63,056 nucleotides of DNA from Anaeromyxobacter sp. PSR-1 (GCF_000964525.1 NZ_BAZG01000009.1:1-63056); one strand, 5' to 3'; positions 9,154 to 17,979 are shown, numbered from the stretch's first letter. A program made the numbers and translations. Notes: generated from the sequence alone by a model not told the origin.

Positions 9154-11022
9154 TCAGATGGGCTGGAGGTCGTACGCGCTCTGCAGCTTCGAGACCAGCG
9201 CGTCCACCAGCGGCATGTCGGAGGTGTGGAAGGTCCGGCCGTCCGGGCCGGAGAGCAGCGCGTAGGCGGAGCGCTCGGAGAGGAACAGCAGGAACTCGTG
9301 CCCGGCGAAGCGCTGGTCGCCGTCCACGTACACCTCGGTGACGAGCGGGTGCGGCGCCGCCTCGGCGTCGGTGCCGCGCGGGCCGAGCAGGTAGACGCGG
9401 GCGGAGGGGTCGCCGGCGCGCGCGGCCGGATCGCCGGCGGGCAGGGCCGCGCGGACCGGCGACGCGGCGAGCGCGCTGCGCAGGCCCACGTAGAGCAGGC
9501 CGCGGGCGCGCGGGTCGCGCGCGATCTCGCGGGCCGCCTCGCGCTGCGCGGCCGCGAACAGCTCGGCGTCGGGCTGCAGCCGCGCGCTGGCCGAGCTGTC
9601 CGGCAGGCGCGCCGAGCCGGAGAGCAGCACGTCGGTCAGCTCCCAGAACGCGCCCGGCTCGAGGTCGCCGAGGTGCAGGCGGCGCAGGAGCGAGCCGCGC
9701 TGGTCCTGCACGCGATCGCGCGCCCAGTGCAGCAGCTCGTCGAAGTCCTCCCCGTCCTTCGGGAAGCTGGCGGCGCCGATCGAGAGGAGCACCGGCACGC
9801 GCTCCTCCATGGTCCGGACCGACGCCTCGCGCCGGACCTCCTCGGTGGCGCGGCGCACGAACATGAGCGCGCCGAAGTAGTCGGTCTCGGGGAGCAGCAC
9901 GTAGTACTCGCTCTCCGACACCTTCGCGAGGATGTCGGCGTCGCGGACCGCCCGGCCCACCGCCGCCACCAGGTCGCGCATCAGGCGCCGGAACGGCTCG
10001 CGCCCCGCCTCCTTGCGGAGCTGCTCGACGTTGTCCACCGAGAGCACCACCAGCGAGAACGCCCGGCCGTAGCGGCGCGCCTTGTAGAACTCCTTGCCGG
10101 CGTAGTCCACGAAGTAGGAGAGGTTGTACGCGCCGGTCTCGCGGTCGCGCAGCCCCACCCGCTCCACCGCCTGGAAGCGGCGCGCGTTCTTCACCGCGAT
10201 GGCGGTGAAGTCGGCCACCACGAGCGCGGCCGCGTGCTCGTCCCGGCCGAAGCGCCCGCGCGCGCGGTCGGAGAGCAGCGCCAGGCCGAGCGGCTCGTCG
10301 TCGGCCACGAGCGGCACCAGGAACGCCTCGCCGCCCCAGCCCTCCGGCGCCAGGAAGGGCGCGCCGCCGCGCAGCGCGTCGGCGAAGGCGGGATCGCGCG
10401 GGTCCACCCGGACCGGCAGCGCCGCCCGATCGACGAGGCCCCGGTAGCCGCGCAGCGCGAGCTGCCCCTTCTCGTCGGCCACCCACAGCGCCGCGCCCTG
10501 CGCGTCGGTGGTGCGCGCCAGCACCGAGAGCGCCAGGTCCACCAGCCGCTCGCCGTCGAGCGTGGCCAGGATCTGCAGGCCCTGCCGGTAGAGCGCCTGG
10601 GCCTTCACGAACTCGAGGTTCTCGGTGAGGAGCTGGCTGTGCTCGCGGCGGAGCCGCACCCGCGCCAGCACCCGCTCCGCCACGCGGAGCAGCTCCCCGG
10701 GCTCGAGCGGCTTCGTGAGGAAGTCGGAGCAGCCGGCCTTCATCGACTCGACCGCGAGCTTCACGTCCTCGCGGCCGGTGACCGCGACCACCTCGAGCTC
10801 CGGGTCGCGCCGCCGCGCCTCGCGGATGAGCCCCAGGCCGTCCAGGCCCGGCATCACCATGTCGGTGAGCAGCAGGTCCACCCGCTCGGCGGCGAGCACC
10901 TCCAGCGCCTCCTCCGCCGAGGAGGAGGTGCGGACCGCGTGCCCGGCGCCGGTCAGCACGTCGCGGAACAGCTCCTGGAAGAAGCGCTCGTCGTCGACGA
11001 CCAGGATCCGCCCGTTCGCCAT
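9154..11022 (-). CDS. Response regulator: REC + GAF + degenerate GGDEF
   Basis: A 622-residue signalling protein. REC (about 4-120) has the DDE pocket, acceptor Asp in LLLTDMVMPGLDG and Lys in FLTKPL. A GAF domain spans about 150-285. A diguanylate-cyclase fold spans about 290-455, but the active-site loop reads SESEYY where GGDEF/GGEEF should be, so cyclic-di-GMP synthesis is not expected. About 165 further residues form an unrecognised C-terminal domain. It begins one base after the dapF stop codon and is followed 12 bases later by the REC-DUF4388 gene, making translational coupling likely. The output is probably protein-protein or ligand binding. Confidence 0.88.
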   Translation of the reverse strand: MANGRILVVDDERFFQELFRDVLTGAGHAVRTSSSAEEALEVLAAERVDLLLTDMVMPGLDGLGLIREARRRDPELEVVAVTGREDVKLAVESMKAGCSDFLTKPLEPGELLRVAERVLARVRLRREHSQLLTENLEFVKAQALYRQGLQILATLDGERLVDLALSVLARTTDAQGAALWVADEKGQLALRGYRGLVDRAALPVRVDPRDPAFADALRGGAPFLAPEGWGGEAFLVPLVADDEPLGLALLSDRARGRFGRDEHAAALVVADFTAIAVKNARRFQAVERVGLRDRETGAYNLSYFVDYAGKEFYKARRYGRAFSLVVLSVDNVEQLRKEAGREPFRRLMRDLVAAVGRAVRDADILAKVSESEYYVLLPETDYFGALMFVRRATEEVRREASVRTMEERVPVLLSIGAASFPKDGEDFDELLHWARDRVQDQRGSLLRRLHLGDLEPGAFWELTDVLLSGSARLPDSSASARLQPDAELFAAAQREAAREIARDPRARGLLYVGLRSALAASPVRAALPAGDPAARAGDPSARVYLLGPRGTDAEAAPHPLVTEVYVDGDQRFAGHEFLLFLSERSAYALLSGPDGRTFHTSDMPLVDALVSKLQSAYDLQPI

Positions 11023-11811
11023 CTAGAGGTCCGTCTCGCCGGTGAAGGCGCGCTCGGCCGGGCCGCGCATGGTGACGCCGACGAGATCGGGGGCCACGGT
11101 GATGGCGAGCGCGCCGCCCGGGAGCCGGACCTCCACCGGCACGCCGGCGCGGGCGAGGCCGCGCGAGACCGAGGCCACCGCCGCGGCGCAGGCCCCGGTG
11201 CCGCAGGCGTCGGTGAGCCCGGCGCCCCGCTCCCAGACCACGAGGTCGATGCCCGAGGGGCCGGGCCGGGCGAAGCCCACGTTCACGCCGCCCGGCACGA
11301 GCCGCTCGATGGCGGGCCCGACCGCGAGCGCGCGCGCCCGCTCCGGCGCGTCGAACAGCACCGCGTGCGGGTTGCCCATCGAGACACGGAGCGCCCGGAG
11401 CGCCTCGCCGTCCACCCGGAACGGCTGCTCGCCCTCGAGCCGCGCCGGGCCCATCTCCACCGAGACCGCCTCGACCGCGCCGCCCGGGCCGCGGTGGATG
11501 GTGCAGCGCTTCGGGCCGGAGTCGGTGTCGATGACGAGGTCGCCGTCGAGGCCGCGCGTGTCGGCGAGGTGCCGGGCCACGCAGCGGATGCCGTTCCCGC
11601 ACATGGCGGCCACCGAGCCGTCGGAGTTGAAGATGTGCATGGTGGCGGCGGCGCCCGCGGTGCGCGGCGGCAGCACGGTGAGCACGCCATCGGCGCCCAC
11701 GCCGCGGCGGCGGTCGCAGATCCGCCGGGCGCGCTCGGCGTCCATGAGCGGCCCGTCCACCACCACGAAGTCGTTCCCGAGGCCGTGGTACTTCACGAAG
11801 GGCAGCGGCAC
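11023..11811 (-). CDS. dapF: Diaminopimelate epimerase
   Basis: Converts LL- to meso-diaminopimelate for lysine and peptidoglycan synthesis, in the cytoplasm. Both catalytic cysteines are visible: MCGNGIRC in the first half and DACGTGAC in the second. The N-terminal FVKYHGLGNDFVVVDG is the family hallmark. The frame opens at ATG 11823, but TATGAT, an almost perfect -10 hexamer, overlaps that ATG. It lies seven bases before GTG 11811, so I favour the GTG start and a leaderless or near-leaderless message. The gene heads a four-gene operon with two response-regulator genes and phzF-like, an unusual setting for dapF. Confidence 0.93.
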   Translation of the reverse strand: MPLPFVKYHGLGNDFVVVDGPLMDAERARRICDRRRGVGADGVLTVLPPRTAGAAATMHIFNSDGSVAAMCGNGIRCVARHLADTRGLDGDLVIDTDSGPKRCTIHRGPGGAVEAVSVEMGPARLEGEQPFRVDGEALRALRVSMGNPHAVLFDAPERARALAVGPAIERLVPGGVNVGFARPGPSGIDLVVWERGAGLTDACGTGACAAAVASVSRGLARAGVPVEVRLPGGALAITVAPDLVGVTMRGPAERAFTGETDL

Positions 11812-11818
11812 GCGGCGC

Positions 11819-11824
11819 ATCATA
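11819..11824 (-). promoter_or_regulatory. -10-like TATGAT overlapping the upstream dapF ATG
   Basis: Read on the minus strand, TATGAT is one mismatch from the sigma-70 -10 consensus and lies seven bases before the GTG start of dapF. It implies transcription starts at or next to the GTG. Confidence 0.55.
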
Positions 11825-11981
11825 TACCGGCGGCGGGCCCCGCGCTCCCGGTGCGCCGCGAGCGCTCCGGGTCCCGCCGCGGCGATACCGCCGGCGGGGC
11901 CGCCGCCGGCGAAGACGGCCGCCCGGCCGGCGCCCGCGCGCGGGCTGGCGGCGCGGCCGTCCGCGGGGTAACCCTGGGACC

Positions 11982-13379
11982 GTGACCACCGCGCAGGCGT
12001 TCCAGCCCGAGCTCCTCCTCGCCGGCGGCTCCCTCCACGAGGGGGCCGCGCTCTCGGTCAAGGACGGCGTCGTCGCCGCCGTCGGCCCGCCGCTGCCCGG
12101 CTTCGAGCGCGTCCCGCTCCCCGGCCGGATCCTGGTCCCCGGCTTCGTCTCCGCCCACGGCCACTCCTTCCAGCGCGCGCTGCGGGGCCGCACCGAGGCG
12201 CGCGGGGGCGCCGCCGGCCGGAGCGACTTCTGGAGCTGGCGCTCGGCCATGTACGCGGCCGCGCGCCGCCTCGACCCCGACCTGCTCGAGGCGGTGGCCC
12301 GGTTCGCGTTCTTCGAGCTGGCCCGGGCCGGCGTCACCTGCGCCGGCGAGTTCCACTACCTGCACCTCGACCCCGGCGGCCGACCCTACGCCGATCCCTC
12401 GGAGCTGGAGCTGCGCGTGGTCCGCGCCGCCCGCGCCGTCGGCCTGCGCATCGTGCTGCTCCGCGCCGCCTACGCGCGGGCCGGCGCGGGGACCGAGCCG
12501 GATCCGGCCCAGCGCCGCTTCGTGGAGCCGTCGCCGGAGGTGTTCCTGGAGCGGCTCGACCACCTCGCCCGCCAGGTCCGCAACGACGACGGCGTCCGGG
12601 TGGGCATCGCGCCGCACAGCGTCCGGGCCTGCCCGCCGGCGTGGCTCTCGGCGCTCGCCGGCGCGGCGCGCGCGCGCGGGCTGCCGCTGCACGTGCACGC
12701 CGCGGAGCAGCCGGCCGAGGTGGCGGCCTGCCGCGCCGAGCACGGCCGGAGCCCGGTGGCGCTCCTCGCCGAGGCGGGCGCGCTCGAGGCCCGAACCACG
12801 CTCGTGCACGCCATCCACCTCGACGACGCCGACGTGGCGGCGATCGGCCGCGCCGGCGCGACCGTCTGCGCCTGCCCGCTGACCGAGCGCAACCTGGGCG
12901 ACGGGGTGGTCCCGGCCGACCGGCTGGTGGCGGCGGGGGCGCGGCTGGCGCTCGGGGTGGACGCGCACGCCGAGGCGGACCCGCTCGGCGAGGCCCGGGC
13001 CCTCGAGCTGCAGCTCCGGCTGGTGCGCGGCGAGCGGGCGGTGCTGGACGATCCGCCGGGCGCGCTCGCGGCGCGGCTGTTCGAGGCGGTGACCGCGGGC
13101 GGGATGGCGTCGCTCGGGCTCGAGGGCGGGCGGCTCGCGGTGGGCGAGCCCGCCGACTTCGTGCTCCTCGACGTGGACGACCCGTCGATCGCCGGCGGCG
13201 AGCGGGACGCGCTGCTCCCCTCGCTCGTGTTCGGCGCGCAGCCGGGGGCGGTGCGGAGCACGTTCGTCGCAGGGCGGCCGGTGGTCGAGGACGGGTGGGC
13301 GCCGCCAGGGCGGCCCACCGGCGCGGACCTGCTGGCGGACTTCCGGGCGGCCATGCGCGCCCTGTGGGGCGGCGCGTAG
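11982..13379 (+). CDS. hutF: Formimidoylglutamate deiminase (HutF-like amidohydrolase)
   Basis: A 465-residue amidohydrolase-superfamily enzyme that would convert N-formimidoyl-glutamate to N-formylglutamate plus ammonia in histidine degradation. Family marks are FVSAHGHSFQRAL (metal HxH at about 59-61), DFWSWRSAMY, AGEFHYLHLDPGG, the HVHAAEQPAE metal histidine and GVDAHAEADP, where Asp is the expected catalytic acid. HutF itself carries such NxHSHAFQR and FWxWR words. The start is GTG at 11982, just after a GGTAACCCTGGGACC stretch with no Shine-Dalgarno. No other hut gene is in the window, so the assignment rests on motifs. Confidence 0.85.
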   Translation: MTTAQAFQPELLLAGGSLHEGAALSVKDGVVAAVGPPLPGFERVPLPGRILVPGFVSAHGHSFQRALRGRTEARGGAAGRSDFWSWRSAMYAAARRLDPDLLEAVARFAFFELARAGVTCAGEFHYLHLDPGGRPYADPSELELRVVRAARAVGLRIVLLRAAYARAGAGTEPDPAQRRFVEPSPEVFLERLDHLARQVRNDDGVRVGIAPHSVRACPPAWLSALAGAARARGLPLHVHAAEQPAEVAACRAEHGRSPVALLAEAGALEARTTLVHAIHLDDADVAAIGRAGATVCACPLTERNLGDGVVPADRLVAAGARLALGVDAHAEADPLGEARALELQLRLVRGERAVLDDPPGALAARLFEAVTAGGMASLGLEGGRLAVGEPADFVLLDVDDPSIAGGERDALLPSLVFGAQPGAVRSTFVAGRPVVEDGWAPPGRPTGADLLADFRAAMRALWGGA

Positions 13380-13409
13380 AGAGAAGCGGCGCGGCGGCCC
13401 CGGCTCGCG

Positions 13410-13415
13410 TAGGCT
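13410..13415 (+). promoter_or_regulatory. -10-like TAGGCT, 9 bases before a start codon
   Basis: TAGGCT is followed by nine bases and then the ATG of the argE gene, with no Shine-Dalgarno between. It has the same arrangement as the putative promoters at 6505 and 11819. Confidence 0.45.
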
Positions 13416-13424
13416 CGGGGCCGC

Positions 13425-14540
13425 ATGGATCTCGTCCCGCTGCTCCGGTCCCTGGTCGCGCTCGACACGACCTCCGCCCGCACCAACCTGCCCGCGCTCG
13501 ACCTGCTCGAGCGCGAGGCGCACGCCGCCGGCTTCGCCACCCGCCGCCAGCGCTGGACCGACGCGGCCGGGGTCGAGAAGGGCAACCTCGTCTGCCGCCG
13601 CGGGCCGGACGTGCCGGGCGGGCTCGCGCTCGTGGGGCACACCGACTGCGTGCCGTTCGACCCGGAGTGGAAGGAGGCGCTCTCCGGCGAGCTCGTGGAC
13701 GGGCGGCTCGTCGGCCGCGGCTCCGCCGACACGAAGGCGTTCCTCGCCGCCGCGCTCACCGCCGCGCGCGCCGCCGCGCCGGGCCGGCTGCCGCTCACGC
13801 TCGTGTTCACCGCCGACGAGGAGATCGGCTGCCTCGGCGCGAAGCGGCTGCTCGCCGAGGGCGCGCTCCACCCGGCCCACGCCATCGTGGGCGAGCCGAC
13901 GCGGCTCACCCCCATCCGCGCGCACAAGGGCTACTGCGCGGTCGAGGTGGTGGTGAGCGGGATCGAGGGGCACAGCGCCTACCCCGAGGTCGGCGCCTCC
14001 GCCATCCACCACGTCGGCCGGCTCTGGCCCGAGCTCGAGGCCATCGGCGCGGACCTGACCCGCGAGACCGACCAGGCGTTCTCGCCGCCGTACACCACCT
14101 GGAACGTGGGCGTCATCCGCGGCGGCAAGGCCCGCAACATCATCGCCGGCGAGTGCCGCTTCACGTTCGAGTGGCGGCCGCTCCCCGGGCACGACCCCAA
14201 GCGCGCGCTCCGGCTGCTCGAGGACGCCTGCGCCCGGCTGGCGGCGGCGAGCGGCGGCAAGGTGAAGGTGAACGTCGTCCCGCTCCGCACCGACGCGGCC
14301 GCGGTGACGCCGCCCGGCGCCGAGATCGTCCGCTTCCTCGAGGCGGAGAGCGGGAACGCCGCCGCGACCGTGCCGTTCGGCACCGAGCTGCCCGAGCTCA
14401 TCGGCATGGGCGCCGAGGCCTGCGTGTTCGGGCCCGGCGACATCCGCGAGGCGCACCGCACCGGCGAGTCCGTGCCGCTCGACCAGGTCGAGCGCGCGGT
14501 GACCATCCTCGGGAACGCCATCGCGCGCTTCTGCGCGTGA
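13425..14540 (+). CDS. argE: Acetylornithine deacetylase (M20 peptidase family)
   Basis: A 371-residue M20 metallohydrolase. Zinc ligands and catalytic residues of the family are visible: GHTDCVPFDP (His, catalytic Asp), GRGSADTK (bridging Asp), TADEEIG (catalytic Glu and ligand Glu), IVGEPTRLTPIRAHKG and, near the C-terminus, VFGPGDIREAHRTGE with the last His. The GEPTxLxPxRAHKG and GPGxIxxAH words are those of ArgE. It follows hutF by 45 bases in the same direction. It may act in arginine synthesis or, given the neighbour, on another acyl-amino acid such as an N-acyl-glutamate; the sequence cannot decide. Confidence 0.85.
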   Translation: MDLVPLLRSLVALDTTSARTNLPALDLLEREAHAAGFATRRQRWTDAAGVEKGNLVCRRGPDVPGGLALVGHTDCVPFDPEWKEALSGELVDGRLVGRGSADTKAFLAAALTAARAAAPGRLPLTLVFTADEEIGCLGAKRLLAEGALHPAHAIVGEPTRLTPIRAHKGYCAVEVVVSGIEGHSAYPEVGASAIHHVGRLWPELEAIGADLTRETDQAFSPPYTTWNVGVIRGGKARNIIAGECRFTFEWRPLPGHDPKRALRLLEDACARLAAASGGKVKVNVVPLRTDAAAVTPPGAEIVRFLEAESGNAAATVPFGTELPELIGMGAEACVFGPGDIREAHRTGESVPLDQVERAVTILGNAIARFCA

Positions 14541-14562
14541 CGCCCTTCGACTCCGTCCAGTG

Positions 14563-14616
14563 TGAGCGGGTCAACAGAAGCCCGCTCATGGTGAGCCCCG
14601 TCGAACCATGAGCGGG
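14563..14616. terminator. Nested inverted repeats between convergent genes
   Basis: TGAGCGGG (14563-14570) pairs with CCCGCTCA (14581-14588). Alternatively CCCGCTCATGGT (14581-14592) pairs perfectly with ACCATGAGCGGG (14605-14616) around a 12-base loop. The two stems are mutually exclusive. The element fills the 95-base gap between argE and rapA and probably ends both transcripts. Confidence 0.55.
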
Positions 14617-14635
14617 GCGCAGGGCCTGCCCCAGC

Positions 14636-17332
14636 TCACGGGACGATCAGCGCCGCCGCGTCGAGGTCCACCTTCACCCGCTCGATGGCCTTCGCCACCA
14701 CGTCGCGGTGGTGGCGCAGCACGGCCAGCGCCCCGTCGATCCGCTCGCGCGGCGCGCCGCCGGCGAACGCGGCCTCGATGAGCCGCTCCTCCTCGGCGTC
14801 GGCGTGCGCGAGCAGCAGGCCCACCGCCTCCTCGCGGCGGCGCTCCAGCACCAGCCGCGCCTCGCGCTCGGCGGCGGTGCGGGCCGCCTCCAGCGCCGCC
14901 GGCGGCGGCGCGCCCACCCGCGCGTCCTGCACGTCGTCGATCTCGTCCTCGAGCCGATGCGCGGCGCCGGGCAGGACGCGGTTGCCCGCCTCCAGGTCCA
15001 CCACCACCGCGATGGGCGAGAGGTCGAGGTAGCGCGAGGCCTGCCGCGAGGCGACCCGCGCGCCCGGCGCCACGTCGGCAGCGGTGGCGAGCCGCGGCTC
15101 GAAGCGCGCGTACAGCCCGCCCCGGCGCGGCGCCCACTCGCGCTTCACCGCGGCGCTCCGTCCCGCGTCGCCGTCGCGCACCAGCCCCAGCAGCGCCTCC
15201 ACCAGCTTGTGGCCGGTCGCGTACCAGTGCAGCTCGTCGCGGGCGACCGCCGTCTCGCGCCAGAAGCTGCCCACGAACGTCTCCGGCTCGTCGGGGATCT
15301 GCATCCCCGGCAGCGCCTCGATGCGCATGCCCGAGCCGAGCGTGAAGGAGACCTCGAACGGCTGGACGTTCTGGTCGGTGTCCACGTCCATGCCGACCCG
15401 GCGCCCCACGTCGGCGCAGACGTCCTCCAGCTCCTCCTCCAGCCAGCGCGAGAGCGTGATGAGCGACTGCTCCAGCGCGGCGCCCGCGCCGTCGCCGCCG
15501 TCGATGCCGTCCGGCGCCTCCTCGCCCATGCGCTCGAACGCGCCGCGCACCAGGCGCGCCAGCTCCGGCAGCGAGGCGGAGCGGATGTCGAGGAGCGGGT
15601 CGCCCTCGTGCTGCGCCTTGCGGGCGGCGGCCACGCGCCGGGAGAGGTCCTTGCGGAACGCCTCGCGGGTGCGGTCCGACCGCTTGCGCTGCAGCGCCGC
15701 CAGCTCGTCCGGCAGCGAGGCCAGCACCGCGTCCAGGCCGCCCACCGGCTCGTCGAAGATGCCGATCTCCTGCTCGTACAGGTCGGCGAGGAACGCCTCG
15801 TCGCCCGGCTCCACCGGCACGTGGATCTCGACCGGGCGCGTCTGGCCCAGGCGGTCGAGCCGACCGATGCGCTGCTCCAGCACGAGCGGCGACGCCGGCA
15901 GGTCGGCGCAAACCAGGTGGTGCGCGAACTGGAAGTTGCGCCCCTCGCCGCCCGACTCGCCGGAGAGGAGCAGCATCGGGCCCTCCGGGTCGCGGAAGCG
16001 GGCCACCAGCCGGTCGCGCGCCTCGAGCGAGGGCGCGTCGTCGTAGAGGAGCGCCTCCAGCCCGGCCTCGGCGAGCCCGCCCTGGAGCCCGCGCAGCGCC
16101 TCGAGGTCGCCGCCGAACACGAGCACCTTGTCGCCCCCGCGCGCGAGCCGCGCGCACAGGTCCACGAGCGCCTTCGGCTTCTCGCCCTCGCCCACGTCCA
16201 CGCGGCGGAGCACGCGGGAGGTGAACGCGCCCACCTTCACGCGGCGGTTGCGGATGAGCCGGGAGGACAGGCCGTAGCGGTCGGCGAGGTGCGCGAGGAG
16301 CGCGGCCCGGTCGAGCGCCGGCGGGGCCTTCGAGAACACCGGGTCGTCCGGAGCGAGCGCGCGGAGCCGCTCCGCCGCCGCGCCGAGGTCGCCGCCCGCG
16401 AGGAGGTCGCGGGCCACCTGCGCGTAGGCCTCGTGCTGCTCCAGGCGGGCGAGGAAGTCGTCGAGCGAGGTGGAGGGAACCGGCTCGACCAGCGAGAGCA
16501 GGCGGAAGTACTCGCGCGGATCCAGGCGGACCGGGGTCGCGGTGAGGAGGAGCACGCCGAAGGAGGCGCGGCAGATCGGCGCGACCCGATCGTGCAGCGC
16601 GTCGTCGGCCAGGTGGTGCGCCTCGTCCACCACCACGAGGTCGAGCGGCAGGTCCGCCGCCGCCTCGGCCAGCTCCGGGTCCGCGCGGAGCGCCTCGAAG
16701 GAGACGATGGCGTGGGGCGAGCGGGCGAGCGCCGCCTCCGGGCCGCCCAGCGCCTCTATCCGGTCCGGGGTGAGGAGCGCGAACAGCGCGTTGAACTTGT
16801 GGAAGAGCTCGGCGAGCCACTGGAAGGCGAGGTGCTCCGGGACGACCACCAGGACGCGCTCGGCCAGCCCCAGCTGCCGCATGCCCGCGAACACCAGGCC
16901 CGCCTCGACCGTCTTGCCCAGGCCCACCTCGTCCGCCAGGACGAAGCGCGGCATCCGGTCGGAGAGGATGCGCCCCGCCGCGCCCACCTGGTGCGGCAGG
17001 ACGTGCACGCGGGAGGAGAGGAGCGCGCCCAGGGAGTCGGCGCGGCGCAGGGCCTCCAGGCGGTTCACCCGGGTGCGGAGCGCGAACGCCGAGGCCGTGG
17101 CCGGCTGGGCGGAGGCGAGCGCCTCGATCGGCCCCGAGGCCACCTGCTCGATCGGCGTGTCGGCCGGGACCTCGACCAGGGCCTGATCGCGGCCCGAGAC
17201 CACCGTGATGCCTTCGCGGCCCGCGAACCGGACCGCCAGGCGGCGGCCCTCGTCCGCGACCTGCACCACCACCCCGACGCCCCACGCCCGCTGGGCGCGG
17301 TGGACCACCTTCATCCCTGCTTTCCAGGCCAT
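14636..17332 (-). CDS. rapA: RapA-type Swi2/Snf2 ATPase (RNA polymerase recycling)
   Basis: An 898-residue DNA-translocating ATPase. Helicase motifs in order are DEVGLGKTVEAG (Walker A, about 134-145), VVPEHLAFQW, VVDEAHH (DEAH box, about 235-240), LLLTATP, then VLVFGGD and LVLEQRIGRLDRLGQ (motif VI with arginine fingers). DEVGLGKT and the long acidic C-terminal region fit RapA-like proteins, which release stalled RNA polymerase; E. coli RapA is slightly longer. The N-terminal about 70 residues form a basic Tudor/SH3-like stretch. The gene is monocistronic, convergent with argE and divergent from the tRNA genes. Confidence 0.85.
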   Translation of the reverse strand: MAWKAGMKVVHRAQRAWGVGVVVQVADEGRRLAVRFAGREGITVVSGRDQALVEVPADTPIEQVASGPIEALASAQPATASAFALRTRVNRLEALRRADSLGALLSSRVHVLPHQVGAAGRILSDRMPRFVLADEVGLGKTVEAGLVFAGMRQLGLAERVLVVVPEHLAFQWLAELFHKFNALFALLTPDRIEALGGPEAALARSPHAIVSFEALRADPELAEAAADLPLDLVVVDEAHHLADDALHDRVAPICRASFGVLLLTATPVRLDPREYFRLLSLVEPVPSTSLDDFLARLEQHEAYAQVARDLLAGGDLGAAAERLRALAPDDPVFSKAPPALDRAALLAHLADRYGLSSRLIRNRRVKVGAFTSRVLRRVDVGEGEKPKALVDLCARLARGGDKVLVFGGDLEALRGLQGGLAEAGLEALLYDDAPSLEARDRLVARFRDPEGPMLLLSGESGGEGRNFQFAHHLVCADLPASPLVLEQRIGRLDRLGQTRPVEIHVPVEPGDEAFLADLYEQEIGIFDEPVGGLDAVLASLPDELAALQRKRSDRTREAFRKDLSRRVAAARKAQHEGDPLLDIRSASLPELARLVRGAFERMGEEAPDGIDGGDGAGAALEQSLITLSRWLEEELEDVCADVGRRVGMDVDTDQNVQPFEVSFTLGSGMRIEALPGMQIPDEPETFVGSFWRETAVARDELHWYATGHKLVEALLGLVRDGDAGRSAAVKREWAPRRGGLYARFEPRLATAADVAPGARVASRQASRYLDLSPIAVVVDLEAGNRVLPGAAHRLEDEIDDVQDARVGAPPPAALEAARTAAEREARLVLERRREEAVGLLLAHADAEEERLIEAAFAGGAPRERIDGALAVLRHHRDVVAKAIERVKVDLDAAALIVP

Positions 17333-17442
17333 CGCGCGCCCCTTACCATCCGCACCCGGGACGGTCCAGCAAGACCATCCGCCGATCCATCCCCCCGAGC
17401 GGACGGCTGGTTCCGTCCCGGGCCCTCCCGTGAGAGAGCCCG

Positions 17443-17471
17443 TTGACAGCGCCAGCGGGTCAAGCTAGAAA
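17443..17471 (+). promoter_or_regulatory. Sigma-70 promoter of the tRNA-Val/tRNA-Asp operon
   Basis: TTGACA (17443-17448), a 17-base spacer and TAGAAA (17466-17471). The predicted start near 17478 lies a dozen bases before tRNA-Val. It is the cleanest housekeeping promoter in the window. Confidence 0.8.
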
Positions 17472-17490
17472 CCCCACGCTTTCGCGCCTT

Positions 17491-17565
17491 GGGCGGATAG
17501 CTCAGGGGTAGAGCGTCGCCCTTACAAGGCGAGGGTCACAGGTTCGAAGCCTGTTCCGCCCACCA
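17491..17565 (+). tRNA. tRNA-Val (anticodon TAC)
   Basis: A 75-base cloverleaf with encoded CCA. The acceptor stem is GGGCGGA/TCCGCCC, the D stem GCTC/GAGC, the anticodon stem TCGCC/GGCGA with loop CTTACAA (anticodon TAC), and the T stem ACAGG/CCTGT around TTCGAAG. Discriminator base is A. It reads GTA and, by wobble, other valine codons. It is the first gene of a two-tRNA operon, six bases before tRNA-Asp. Confidence 0.97.
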
Positions 17566-17571
17566 GTTCTT

Positions 17572-17801
<230 letters not shown>

Positions 17802-17838
17802 GTAGGGCCGCCGCCAGGAGGGCGCGCTCCACTGACAC

Positions 17839-17979
17839 GCCAGCTTCTTCGACGTCGACCTGGGCATGATCGAGATCCTGCCGATCGATCACGCGTACCT
17901 CGGTGGAACTGTCATGGAGACCGTCACCACCGTTCGTCCCTCGGAGCGCGCGCGAGAACGCATTCCTGTAAGCGCCTGA
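17839..17979 (+). pseudogene. Possible tail of a decayed coding sequence in the island left arm
   Basis: One frame from about 17839 to a TGA at 17977-17979 reads like a protein C-terminus, with phrases such as DVDLGMIEILPIDHAYLGG and a charged ending. No convincing start exists; an in-frame ATG at 17866 would leave only 37 residues. I do not recognise the family. It may be what remains of an element gene next to the left repeat, or chance. Confidence 0.25.

Noticed and set aside
9154-11022. Active diguanylate cyclase
   Set aside because: The GGDEF signature is replaced by SESEYY, so catalysis is not supported.
5953-11985. A 2,010-codon open frame on the plus strand, and many similar long frames antisense to or out of phase with real genes
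   Set aside because: In DNA of about 74% G+C stop codons are rare, so shadow frames stay open. These have Arg/Ala/Gly/Pro-dominated composition, no domain motifs, and lie opposite genes with clear families.
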